Positions 17,893-25,221 of a stretch of 64,000 nucleotides of DNA are shown here, piece after piece (position 1 is the stretch's first letter; every line of letters starts with the position of its first letter). The translations under genes and the position numbers were made by a program. The stretch is from Streptomyces sp. NBC_01264 (GTDB lineage Bacteria > Actinomycetota > Actinomycetes > Streptomycetales > Streptomycetaceae), in assembly GCF_026340675.1 (NCBI RefSeq), contig NZ_JAPEOX010000001.1, positions 1,178,001-1,242,000 of the forward strand, given 5' to 3'. Below the pieces are notes generated by a model. That model searched no databases and was not told the origin of the DNA. It saw only the letters and a program-made list of their open reading frames with translations.

Positions 17893-17927
17893 GGGTCCCT
17901 CAGGACCTCATCTGGGCCGAAGGTCCC
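17893..17927. promoter_or_regulatory. Two candidate OsdR palindromes before usp3
   Basis: GGGTCC-CTCA-GGACCT (17893-17908) and GGGCC-GAAG-GTCCC (17914-17927). The second is identical at every position to the site at 6584-6597 beside osdR, 11 kb away. Confidence 0.5.
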
Positions 17928-18030
17928 GGCGGATGGCTCGCAGACGACGGTCCCTGCTGCTCAATCACGACTGCACCGATGATCATGCGCTGCCGCTGCC
18001 CATCCGGTCTCGTCGACATCTCCACACCGG

Positions 18031-18330
18031 GTGAACGCCCAGTCCCACCTGGACTTGCGCGGCTTCGGTACGGGCTTGCTTCTTGTCGCCCTCGCCACTC
18101 GCGTGGCGACCGGTGCTCGGCGCTGGCGCATACCCGCACCCTCGTTGCTGGTCGTCGCGGGCCTCGTCGTGGCGCTGCTGCCCGGCGCCCCGCAGATACA
18201 CGTCACCCCGGAGCTCATCGACCTCGTAGCCCTGCCGCCCCTGCTGTACGCCAGCGCCGAGGAGATGTCCTGGCGCGAGCTGCGCACGGTGTGGAAGCCG
18301 GTGTCCCCCAGCTCCAGTACGCAGCACTGA
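18031..18330 (+). pseudogene. N-terminal fragment of a CPA1 Na+/H+ antiporter
   Basis: The frame from GTG 18031 contains ATRVATGARRWRIPAPSLLV, VVALLPGAPQ and LPPLLYASAEEMSWRELR. These are nearly identical to the first ~85 residues of the complete antiporter at 46008-47570. Similarity ends at TVWKPVS, after which the frame stops within nine residues. Only the first two or three helices remain, so it cannot be a transporter. The junction leads directly into the ANTAR remnant. Confidence 0.85.
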
Positions 18331-18578
18331 CCAGCCGCATCGTCCTCGAAGGGGCCATGGGGATCCTCGTGGAGCGCTGACAGTGCTCCGTGGACGACAC
18401 GTTCGTCGCCCTGCGCTCCTACGCACGCGCCCACAACCTTCGACTCACCCAGCTAGTGGTCGAGAACGCCGACGTCTTCGACACCACTCTCATCCCCGCC
18501 GGGAGATGGGCTGCCCAGGTAGTGCCACCCGCAGGGCCCACAGGGCGCGGGAGGCGCAGGGCGGAGCCCTCGTGCTAA
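18306..18578 (+). pseudogene. ANTAR-domain remnant with internal stop
   Basis: In one frame, LQYAALTSRIVLEGAMGILV-ER is followed by a TGA (18378-18380) and then CSVDDTFVALRSYARAHNLR and LTQLV. Together these match the ANTAR RNA-binding domain (SRxxIExAkGxLaer...sxxeAFxxLRxyAr). The upstream GAF or receiver part is missing and the domain has an in-frame stop, so it is a broken gene fused to the antiporter fragment. Confidence 0.7.
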
Positions 18579-18966
18579 GCCGACCTCATCTTGTCGCGGC
18601 TGCCGGAACGGTCGTTCTTCCCCTCCTTGAGCCCTGGTCCTATTCTCCCAGCGGGAAGTGGTCCCGGCGCGGTGCAGCCCGCGCGAGGTGCCGCCCTTCC
18701 CGGGCTCCCAGTCCTCGAGCCGGAACGGATTACCGAGGCCGGGCCGGAGCCCTATCGCAGAACGCCGACGTGCAGAGCTCCGACCTCCGTCCTGCGCGCG
18801 TTCGAGACGGAGTACCGGTCACCGGCTCCGTAGACGCGGAGGACGCCTGCGGGGACGCGACAGCGGCGCTATCGCGTCCCCCTGCGCACGGCCACCGCCT
18901 TGGGGGGCGGCGGCCGTGCGGCCAGGCACTCCCCGGGCGGACCGCGTGGCCTCGCATCACTTCACC
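18579..18966. other. Decayed intergenic DNA
   Basis: No intact gene. The neighbouring fragments on both sides suggest the remains of deleted genes, but I could not assign this stretch. Confidence 0.4.
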
Positions 18967-19333
18967 TCACAGGGTGCGTAGCTTGGTGGTGAAGACCTGG
19001 CCAGCGACGTTGTCCCCGAGGATCAGGCCGTCGATAGCGCCCCACGGGTGGACCCCGAGCCAGATGCGGCTGTCGGCATCCTCCTTGTCCGAGGCGCTGA
19101 AGCTGATGAAGTGGCGCTGCTTGAAAGGTGCGTTGAGTCCGTCGGCGGTGAGGTCGAAGGCGATGGTGTCGCTGCCGAAGTAGCGCTTCATGATTCCCGC
19201 CCAGGCGCCACCGAAGGAGGCGTGACCGGAGACGTAGGCGGGAAAGCGCGGGCTGACGTTGACACCGGCGTTGTTCTTCGGGAGGGGTTTCCCCTGCGGG
19301 TCCAGGCCGCCCTCGCGAATCGCGGAGACCGGG
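18967..19333 (-). pseudogene. C-terminal fragment of a vanadium-dependent haloperoxidase (PAP2 superfamily)
   Basis: Read from about 19333 to the TGA at 18967-18969: LPKNNAGVNVSPRFPAYVSG, then HASFGGAWAGIMKRYFGSD, KQRHFISFSASDKEDADSRI and WLGVHPWGAIDGL. The FPAYVSGHASF segment carries the conserved Ser-Gly-His of the vanadate/phosphate-binding pocket. The N-terminal two-thirds and the first Arg/Lys motif are missing. The fragment begins where the dispersed repeat at 19338-19444 ends, so truncation came with that rearrangement. Confidence 0.75.
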
Positions 19334-19337
19334 CCGC

Positions 19338-19444
19338 ACCAAGATCCGGACCATATCCGGACCAGGCGCCGCCAGAGGACGGCACCAACTGCCGTTTCCC
19401 CTGTTCAGCATGGGTGTAGCTGCTGTACCACCAGGAGACCAAGA
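19338..19444. repeat. Dispersed repeat, copy A
   Basis: About 107 bp matching 58204-58311 at roughly 80-85% by eye: ACCAAGATCCGGACCA, then ACTGCCGTTTCC, then TCAGCATGGGTG, then GAGACCAAGAA. It starts with a duplicated TCCGGACCA. In both places it borders truncated genes. Its nature (mobile-element end, attachment site or old gene tail) is unknown. Confidence 0.7.
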
Positions 19445-19548
19445 ACTTATTAGTCAGTTATTCCCCCAGAAGATCGGCTTCTTCTAAAGTTTGAAAATCG
19501 TGCCTGACTTGCGCAAAAGCCTGGTCAGACATCCCATGCCGTTTCATG

Positions 19549-20775
19549 TCAAGAGGGATAGAGCTGGGCGTGGTGTGACCAGGCGGTTGCTTCGTCGTAG
19601 TGGGTGCGGGTTTTGAGGCATCCGTGGAGGATGCCGACGAGGCGGTTTCCGACCTGGCGGAGGGCAGGGTTGTAGCCGGCGTCGCGGGCGCGCTGCTTGT
19701 CGTAGTAGCGGCGGGCGCCGGGTGAGGTGTTCAGCGCGGAGAACGCCTGGAGTTGCAGGGCCGAGGCGAGGCGGTTGTTGCGGACGTAGCGGGCCTGGAC
19801 GGTGTGGCTCTTGCCGGAGGCCCGGGTGATAGGGCTGGTCCCGGCGTAGTTCTTGCGGGCCTTCGCGTTGTCGTAGCGGGTGGGGTCGTCCCCGAACTCG
19901 GCGAGCACCCGGGCGCCGGTGATCTCCGCGATGCCGGGCATCGAGAGGTAGATCTCAGCGTCCGGGTGCTCAAGAAAATGTGCCTTCACCTGCCTTTCGA
20001 GCTCGGCTATCTGCTCGTTCAGACTGATCAGCAGGCGCGCGTGGGCTGTCGCGGCGGCCGCGTAGGCGGCGGTCACCGGTTCGGGCAGACCGAGGTGTTC
20101 TTCTCGCAGCGCGGTCTGGATCGTGGCGGCTTTCTGGGGCCGGTTGTGCCGGCGGTGGCGGGTCAGGACCGCGGTGATCTGGGGGCGCGTCAGCTTCGCC
20201 GCGGTGGCGGGCGTGGGCGCCTTGATCAGCAGCTCCAGTGCGTCCGTGCTGGTCAGCGCCAAGTCGGCGTAGGCGTCCAGGGCCGCGGGGAAGTACTCGC
20301 GCAGCGTATTGCGCAGCCGCTGGAAGGTGCGGGTGCGTTCCCAGATCAGTGTCTGGTGGGCACGGGCGACGACCTTCACGGCCTGGGCCTGCTCGCTGTC
20401 TCCAGCGACGGGCCGCAACTGGTCACGGTCGATACGGACCATGTCTGCCAGCGCGTGCGCATCGCCTTTATCGCTCTTGGCGCCGGAGGTTCCGTAGCGT
20501 TCCTTGAACCGGTTGACCTGCCTCGGGTTGATCGCGAACACCTGGTAGCCGGAGGCGATCAGGGCCTGCACCCACGGGCCGCGATCGGTCTCGATCCCCA
20601 CCACCACCTCGGCGGAGTCCACATCCGCGCCACCGTACTTCGCGATGAGCGCGTGCAGTTTCGCGATGCCCTCCACCCCCTCGGGCAGGGTCGCGACGGC
20701 CAGCTTGCGGCCCGTCCCGTCCTGGACCTCGACATCGTGATGGTCTTCGGCCCAGTCGTCACCGATCAGCAGCAA
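19549..20775 (-). CDS. IS110-family DEDD recombinase (copy 2)
   Basis: Identical protein to that at 7589-8815: 408 residues from the TTG at 20775, DEDD domain starting IGDDWAEDHHD, with the serine-bearing Tnp domain at the C-terminus. All catalytic motifs are intact, so the element is probably active. Identity between copies implies recent transposition or gene conversion. Confidence 0.9.
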   Translation of the reverse strand: MLLIGDDWAEDHHDVEVQDGTGRKLAVATLPEGVEGIAKLHALIAKYGGADVDSAEVVVGIETDRGPWVQALIASGYQVFAINPRQVNRFKERYGTSGAKSDKGDAHALADMVRIDRDQLRPVAGDSEQAQAVKVVARAHQTLIWERTRTFQRLRNTLREYFPAALDAYADLALTSTDALELLIKAPTPATAAKLTRPQITAVLTRHRRHNRPQKAATIQTALREEHLGLPEPVTAAYAAAATAHARLLISLNEQIAELERQVKAHFLEHPDAEIYLSMPGIAEITGARVLAEFGDDPTRYDNAKARKNYAGTSPITRASGKSHTVQARYVRNNRLASALQLQAFSALNTSPGARRYYDKQRARDAGYNPALRQVGNRLVGILHGCLKTRTHYDEATAWSHHAQLYPS

Positions 20776-21022
20776 CAGTTCTCTCCCGCTCGTATCCGTT
20801 CGTTCAGTTGCACAGCAGCCTGCGGAAGGCACGGCACGCGGCCTAATGGATCCAGTGCTCACGCCCGTGGGCGGGCACGCCATCCCATCAGCGGTCATGG
20901 CCTCCCGGCCGACCAGCAGGGGCACGGTCTGACCACAGAACTCGAACGGCTCCGGCATCGGAAGTGCTCACCTGCTGGCGGCTACAACATCAAGTCTCTA
21001 CGACCCGATACGTCCCATTAGG
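20776..21022 (-). ncRNA. Predicted bridge-RNA region of IS110 copy 2
   Basis: Same sequence as 8816-9062. The complement of the left terminus is at 20842-20849 and the right-end-like segment at 20881-20888. Having two insertions of an identical element gives two target sites to test against one guide. Confidence 0.5.
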
Positions 21023-21023
21023 C

Positions 21024-21708
21024 ACCGCCCTCCGGACGCACGACGCCACCGGGCCCACCGATTTTTGAGCTGAGTTCCCTCTGATATCCCCATCTCATGA
21101 TGAAGATCCGGACCATGCACGGACTAGCGATCCCTGAAGACGGGACACCCCAGGAACAGATCTGGCGGGACCGGGGCGCGGCTGCGATCCGGGGCAACCG
21201 CGCCGTCGCCGGCAGCTCAGAGCCCACGATGCCATCCCCGTAATCCTCGTAATCGAGGTGGGGAGCGTGGCGGGTTCCGACGAACCCGGCCGTCGCGGGA
21301 GTGATCAGTCAGGCATGCAAGGCCCAGGACATCGCACCCTGGCCGGAGGGCTGCTTCACCTAGGCCACCGGCCTCGAACTCTCCGCCGGGACAGGGCCCC
21401 CGCCCGCCGCACGCCGACTCCAGGCCCGGCTCACCTTCCTCCGGCACGGCGAGGAGTTCCCGTACGACCTCTTCCTGGACCTTTCCTGAAAGCGGGACCT
21501 ACCGGAGTTCGGCCGGATCCCGCCGGCCAGGCGAGGCCCACAGGAGAAGGGGAAGGGGTGCGGGGGCGGCCCGGGACGGGGGCCGCCCCCGCAGGGGAAC
21601 CAGCGCGAGCGGGAAGTCCGGCGCTGGCCGGCCTTGCGGCCGTGTTGGTCGTGTTCGCGCGGTGGGACTACTCCTGACGGCCGCGCGCGGGCATGCAGCG
21701 GGAACCGG
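21024..21708. other. Decayed region between IS110 and the SDR gene
   Basis: No intact gene. Forward frames carry interrupted coding-like text (for example CKAQDIAPWPEGCFT, stop, ATGLELSAGTG and FLRHGEEFPYDLFLDLS, stop), suggesting a broken gene I do not recognise. The strong hairpin at 21561-21591 is listed separately. Confidence 0.5.
21561..21591. terminator. GC-rich hairpin, probable terminator
   Basis: CGGGGGCGGCCC pairs with GGGCCGCCCCCG across a short loop. It lies about 120 bp beyond the stop of the reverse SDR gene. The hairpin and the following GGGGAACCAGCG recur at 27347-27386, so it is part of a dispersed ~85-bp repeat. Confidence 0.6.
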
Positions 21709-22515
21709 TCAGGCGGTGTGGCCGACGAGGAGGTCGGCAAGCTTGTTGAGCCGCTTGACGGTGCGTTCCTCGGTGGCCGCGGGCGCGGGTTCCATCCGCT
21801 CGCTCCGGTCGTAGTAGGCGCCGTTGACGATCTCGACAGCCGGGTCGCACAGCCGCACGATGTGGCCGGCTCCTTCAGACGCCGTCGCACCCTGGTGCCC
21901 GTACAGCGGCATAAGGGCGGTTTCGCACACGCCGGGGTTCACAGACACGGCTGTCACGCGCGGGTCGGCGGCGAAGACGGTGAGCGCGAGCTGCGACTGC
22001 GCGTACGCGGCGAGACGGGAGTAGCGGCGGGTCCGGTTGGGGTCGTTCCACATGATGGAGGCACTGCGGTGCATCGAGGAGGAGACGTTGACGACACGGC
22101 CACCAGGGGCGGTGGTCAGGGCCGGTGCCAGCAGGTTGGTCAGGAGGTAGTGGGCGAGGAAGTTGACCTGGAAGGCGAGCTCGTTGCCGTCCGGGGTGAC
22201 GGTGTGGCGCTCCGGCGCCGCGACGGCGGCGTTGTTCACCAGGACGTCGAGGTGCGGGTACCCGGCCGTGATGCGGTTCGCGAGGCGCTCTACCTCATCG
22301 AGGTGGGCGAAGTCCGCCGCACACGGGCGGAGCATTTCCGCGTCGACGTCGGCCGTGGCGAGGAGGCGGTCCACCGCTGCCCGGGCCTCCCCCGGGGTAC
22401 GGCCGTGGACCAGGACCGTGGCACCGCACTCGGCGAGCAGGCGCGCGGTCTCGTAGCCGATCCCGGACGTGGCTCCCGTGACCAGGATGGTGCGGCCGGA
22501 CAGGAATGAAGGCAT
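21709..22515 (-). CDS. Atypical short-chain dehydrogenase (catalytic Lys replaced by Gln)
   Basis: 268 residues from ATG 22515. Rossmann start ILVTGATSGIGYETARLLAE (TGxxxGxG intact), NNAA motif about 94-97, Ser about 146 (NVSSSMHRS) and Tyr about 171. The active-site YxxxK reads YAQSQ, so Lys is Gln at about 175. The protein at 42138 is a close paralogue with the same change. The fold resembles retinol-dehydrogenase-type SDRs; NAD(P) binding is likely but normal oxidoreductase chemistry is doubtful. It is preceded by leader peptide A and a three-unit GTCA/ATCA array. Confidence 0.8.
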   Translation of the reverse strand: MPSFLSGRTILVTGATSGIGYETARLLAECGATVLVHGRTPGEARAAVDRLLATADVDAEMLRPCAADFAHLDEVERLANRITAGYPHLDVLVNNAAVAAPERHTVTPDGNELAFQVNFLAHYLLTNLLAPALTTAPGGRVVNVSSSMHRSASIMWNDPNRTRRYSRLAAYAQSQLALTVFAADPRVTAVSVNPGVCETALMPLYGHQGATASEGAGHIVRLCDPAVEIVNGAYYDRSERMEPAPAATEERTVKRLNKLADLLVGHTA

Positions 22516-22656
22516 GTGTGGTTCCAGGGGAAGGGCACGGCGGCACCCGTGTGCGGGAAATCGCCTTGCGGTGAAGGGTTGTTGGGTATCGCGCAGGGCG
22601 TCAGCCCGCCTGCGGTACAAGGTGATCGCGGCGGGCGCACAGGGGCGGGCCGGGAG

Positions 22657-22749
22657 TCAACGGGTGTGGCGCCCCGGAAGGTGAACAGGACGCTGCACCG
22701 GCGGCACCGGATGCGGTGGCCGGTCGTCGTGGCGCTGACCGATGTTCAC
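22657..22749 (-). CDS. Leader peptide A (VNxGxRxDDRPP family)
   Basis: 30 codons from GTG 22749: VNIGQRHDDRPPHPVPP and so on, ending HTR. The same opening occurs at 41876 and 44931. The -10 (TTGGAT, 22757-22762) lies only 7 nt before the GTG, so the transcript should be nearly or fully leaderless. It ends 141 bp before the SDR start. Between them GGCGGGC (complement of 22604-22610) can pair with either of two upstream GCCCGC-type segments. An ATG three codons upstream is possible but not conserved. A regulatory role is inferred. Confidence 0.6.
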   Translation of the reverse strand: MNIGQRHDDRPPHPVPPVQRPVHLPGRHTR

Positions 22750-22756
22750 GTCATCC

Positions 22757-22817
22757 ATCCAACTGGGCCCCGGTCGCCGGCTCAAGAGCCCTGATGTCCT
22801 CCTGATGGGCCTTTGAC
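22757..22817 (-). promoter_or_regulatory. Promoter and 11-bp repeat array of the leader A-SDR unit
   Basis: On the reverse strand: GTCAAA (22817-22812), ATCAGG (22806-22801) and ATCAGG (22795-22790), each 11 bp apart, then -35 TTGAGC (22785-22780), 17 bp, and -10 TTGGAT (22762-22757). The -10 begins 33 bp from the last half-site, which keeps the 11-bp register. Confidence 0.6.
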
Positions 22818-23250
22818 GGACTTCAGCCGGGGCGGCCTCGCACCGGTGTTGGCCGCGTGGCTCCGTACACGTCGAGGGTGCCGCCCTGGCGATCGCCGCC
22901 GTAGCCGTCAAGGAGGGTCGTGACCGCCTGGCGTGGAGAGTCCTGCTGCGCCCCATGCCAGTCGGCGGCGGCGCGATCGAGTCCGGCAAGGCCGAGGACG
23001 CCTGCGCGTGCCCGCCCGGCTGCGACTGCTGCTGACAGCGCACCCCGTGTGCTGAGCTGGTCGATCGCATGCCCACGGGCCCGGTCCCGACGTCAATGAT
23101 CCGTAAGAAGTTGGCGAGGCGCCGTATGGGAGCCGTTTCGGGGTGATCACAGGTGGGCGGGTGCGGGGATACGTTCGATGACGCGTCCCCGGACTGCCTC
23201 CCCGCAACCGGCGCGCCACCTGCCACTCGTGGTTCCTCAGGGAGGGCCCC
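22818..23250. other. Intergenic with an unassigned coding-like remnant
   Basis: A forward frame around 22870-23036 reads EGAALAIAAVAVKEGRDRLA and ends CACPPGCDCC, but it has no start with a ribosome site and I do not recognise it. The rest appears non-coding. Confidence 0.4.
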
Positions 23251-23613
23251 ATGTGTTTGTTCCACTACGCCGACGAAGCCGAGCCTGAAGAACGGATCCC
23301 GGCCGGGCCTCTGTACGTGCCCGCCCGGCCGGGAGGAGCGCACCGGGTCGTGCGGCTGTTCCGTACCCCGCTGGGAACGCGCACGGCTGTCGGCTTCACC
23401 AGCCGGGACCGGCTGTCCGCCACGCTCGGGGCGGAGCAGCCCTGGATCCGGCTCTCCGAGGCCGCGCTCCGCGCGATGGCCGAGCCCCTCGGAGTGTCCC
23501 TGTTGACCGTCGACCCGACCCTCACCGCACCCCCGGTGGCTGCGAAAGCCACCACCTGCCCGGTCGGGGCACCGCTCAAGCAGGCACCCGCGCCCACCGC
23601 CCGGACCGTGTGA
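23251..23613 (+). CDS. SAV_915-like small protein
   Basis: 120 residues; GGGAGGG precedes the ATG. The middle reads TRTAVGFTSRDRLSATLGAE, then LRAMAEPLGVSLLTVDPTL, the pattern of the SAV_915/SseB-like family common in Streptomyces (function unknown). The tail is Ala/Pro/Thr-rich. It lies 13 bp before lysA on the same strand and is probably co-transcribed with it. Confidence 0.65.
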   Translation: MCLFHYADEAEPEERIPAGPLYVPARPGGAHRVVRLFRTPLGTRTAVGFTSRDRLSATLGAEQPWIRLSEAALRAMAEPLGVSLLTVDPTLTAPPVAAKATTCPVGAPLKQAPAPTARTV

Positions 23614-23626
23614 AGGGGAGCCCCGC

Positions 23627-24961
23627 ATGACCATCACCGTTCTCCCCGACATACCGGCCGGCGCCGGTGAACTGTCCGTCTGGCCGGCGTCCACGGCCGC
23701 GCTCCCGCACGGCGGCCTGGCTGTCGGCGGAGTGTCCCTCGCCGAGATCGCCGAGCGCTTCGAGACCCCGGCCTACGTACTGGACGAGGGCGAGGTCCGC
23801 GGACGGTGCCGGACCTACCGGGACGCCTTTCCCGGTGCCGGTGTGCTGTACGCCGCAAAGGCCTTCCTGTCCCGCGCCATGGTGCGCTGGGTCGACGAGG
23901 AGGGCCTCGGGCTCGACGTCTGCTCGGCGGGCGAGTTGGAGCTCGCCGTCACCGCAGGGTTCCCTCCCGAGCGCATCGTGCTGCACGGCAACGCCAAGTC
24001 GCCCCGGGACATCGAGGCGGCGCTGCGACTCGGGGTAGGGCGGATCGTCATCGACAGCCCGTCCGAGATCGCCCGGATCGCGGCCGCCGTGGGGTTTGAG
24101 GGTCGCCAGAAGGTCATGGTGCGAGTAGTGCCGGGCGTCTCGGCCGGTGGCCACGACAAGATCCGTACCGGCACGGACGGCCAGAAGTTCGGCCTCTCCC
24201 TCACCGATGGGGGCGCGCAGCACGCGATTACGCGGGTCCTGGGCCAGCCTCAGCTCGAACTCATCGGACTGCACTGCCACATCGGTTCCCAGATCACCGA
24301 GGTGAAGCCCTACCTCGTGGCCCTGCGCCGCATGGTCGGGCTGATGGCCCGCGTCCGTGACATGCACGGCACCGAACTGCCGGAGCCGGACATGGGCGGC
24401 GGCCACGGCATCGCCTACCGGCCCGGCGAGCCCGCCCTCGACCTCACGGCGCTGGCCAGGCGGCTGCGTGCGGAGCTCGCCGCAGGCTGCGCCGCCGCCA
24501 ACCTGACCGTGCCCCGGCTCCTCATCGAGCCCGGGCGGGCCGTCGTCGGGCCGGCCGGGGTCGCCCTGTACCGGGTGCTCGCCATCAAACACAGGGGCGA
24601 GACGGTGTTCGTCGCCGTCGACGGCGGCATGAGCGACAACCCGCGCCCCGCCCTGTACGGGGTGCGCTACGCGCCCCGCCTCATCGGCCGGCACTCGACG
24701 GCCGACCCGCGTACGACGACGGTCGTCGGCCGGCACTGCGAGGCCGGGGACATCCTCGCGGAAGCCGTGGAACTGCCCGGCGACATCCACCCCGGCGATC
24801 TGCTCGCCGTACCGGTGGAAGGCGCCTACCAGCTGTCCATGGCCTCCGGCTACAACCTCGTCGGCCGCCCGGCGGTCGTCGCGGTCCACGACGGGACGGC
24901 CCGCCTCCTCGTCCGGCGCGAGACGCTGGAGGATTTCCGCAGCCGGGACATCGGCGGTTAG
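23627..24961 (+). CDS. lysA: Diaminopimelate decarboxylase
   Basis: 444 residues; GAAGGGGAG upstream. Fold type III PLP enzyme: Lys78 in YAAKAFLSR forms the Schiff base; HGNAKSPRDIE, GLHCHIGSQITEV, GGGHGIAY and the C-terminal Cys of GRHCEAGDIL (from the partner subunit) are all present. It converts meso-diaminopimelate to L-lysine, the last lysine step. Streptomyces usually also has a housekeeping lysA elsewhere, so this may be a second copy or a pathway-specific decarboxylase. The stop overlaps that of the convergent small gene at 24958. Confidence 0.88.
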   Translation: MTITVLPDIPAGAGELSVWPASTAALPHGGLAVGGVSLAEIAERFETPAYVLDEGEVRGRCRTYRDAFPGAGVLYAAKAFLSRAMVRWVDEEGLGLDVCSAGELELAVTAGFPPERIVLHGNAKSPRDIEAALRLGVGRIVIDSPSEIARIAAAVGFEGRQKVMVRVVPGVSAGGHDKIRTGTDGQKFGLSLTDGGAQHAITRVLGQPQLELIGLHCHIGSQITEVKPYLVALRRMVGLMARVRDMHGTELPEPDMGGGHGIAYRPGEPALDLTALARRLRAELAAGCAAANLTVPRLLIEPGRAVVGPAGVALYRVLAIKHRGETVFVAVDGGMSDNPRPALYGVRYAPRLIGRHSTADPRTTTVVGRHCEAGDILAEAVELPGDIHPGDLLAVPVEGAYQLSMASGYNLVGRPAVVAVHDGTARLLVRRETLEDFRSRDIGG

Positions 24962-25137
24962 CGCTCAGGTCTGTAGACAAGCTCGATCACCATCGCCGCG
25001 ATGAGCCCCCAGACGCCGATGCCCAGCAGCCACATGACGTCGAGGGCAGCGCCGGTGGTGACGACCACCAGGCCCCCGGCCCCGAGGGCGAGCACGGTCC
25101 TGTGGATGCCGCGGTCGGGACTCCAGTCGATGGTCAC
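24958..25137 (-). CDS. Small two-helix membrane protein
   Basis: 59 residues from GTG 25137: VTIDWSPDRGIHRTVLALGA, a Gly/Val-rich helix, DVMWLLGIGVWGLIAAMVIE and a basic end YRPER. Two membrane segments, no known family. It lies just beyond the APC permease gene on the same strand but after a strong hairpin, and its TAA overlaps the lysA stop. Too small for most gene finders. Confidence 0.6.
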   Translation of the reverse strand: MTIDWSPDRGIHRTVLALGAGGLVVVTTGAALDVMWLLGIGVWGLIAAMVIELVYRPER

Positions 25138-25145
25138 AGCAGTGA

Positions 25146-25189
25146 GAATCCCGCCGGATCCCCGTCTCGTCGAGGAGCCGGCGGGATTC
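25146..25189 (-). terminator. Perfect 12-bp inverted repeat after the APC permease gene
   Basis: GAATCCCGCCGG (25146-25157) and CCGGCGGGATTC (25178-25189) with a 20-nt loop, 33 nt past the permease stop. Probably ends permease transcription before the small gene. Confidence 0.6.
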
Positions 25190-25221
25190 CTGTCGGCTTC
25201 TTGACGCCCCGTCGCCTGGCG

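Larger units (their letters stand above)
19523..21023 (-). mobile_element. IS110-family element, copy 2
   Basis: 1501 bp identical to 7563-9063, same orientation. The flanks differ completely: AAAAGCCT before and ACCGCCC after. Comparing both copies defines the ends. The preceding ~80 bp (19441-19522) are unusually AT-rich for this genome, suggesting inserted or decayed DNA. Confidence 0.92.

Noticed and set aside
21097..21241. Small forward ORF right after IS110 copy 2, with a short match (AAGATCCGGACCA) to the dispersed repeat
   Set aside because: The match is only 13 bp and the ORF has no family or good ribosome site; probably chance or decayed DNA.
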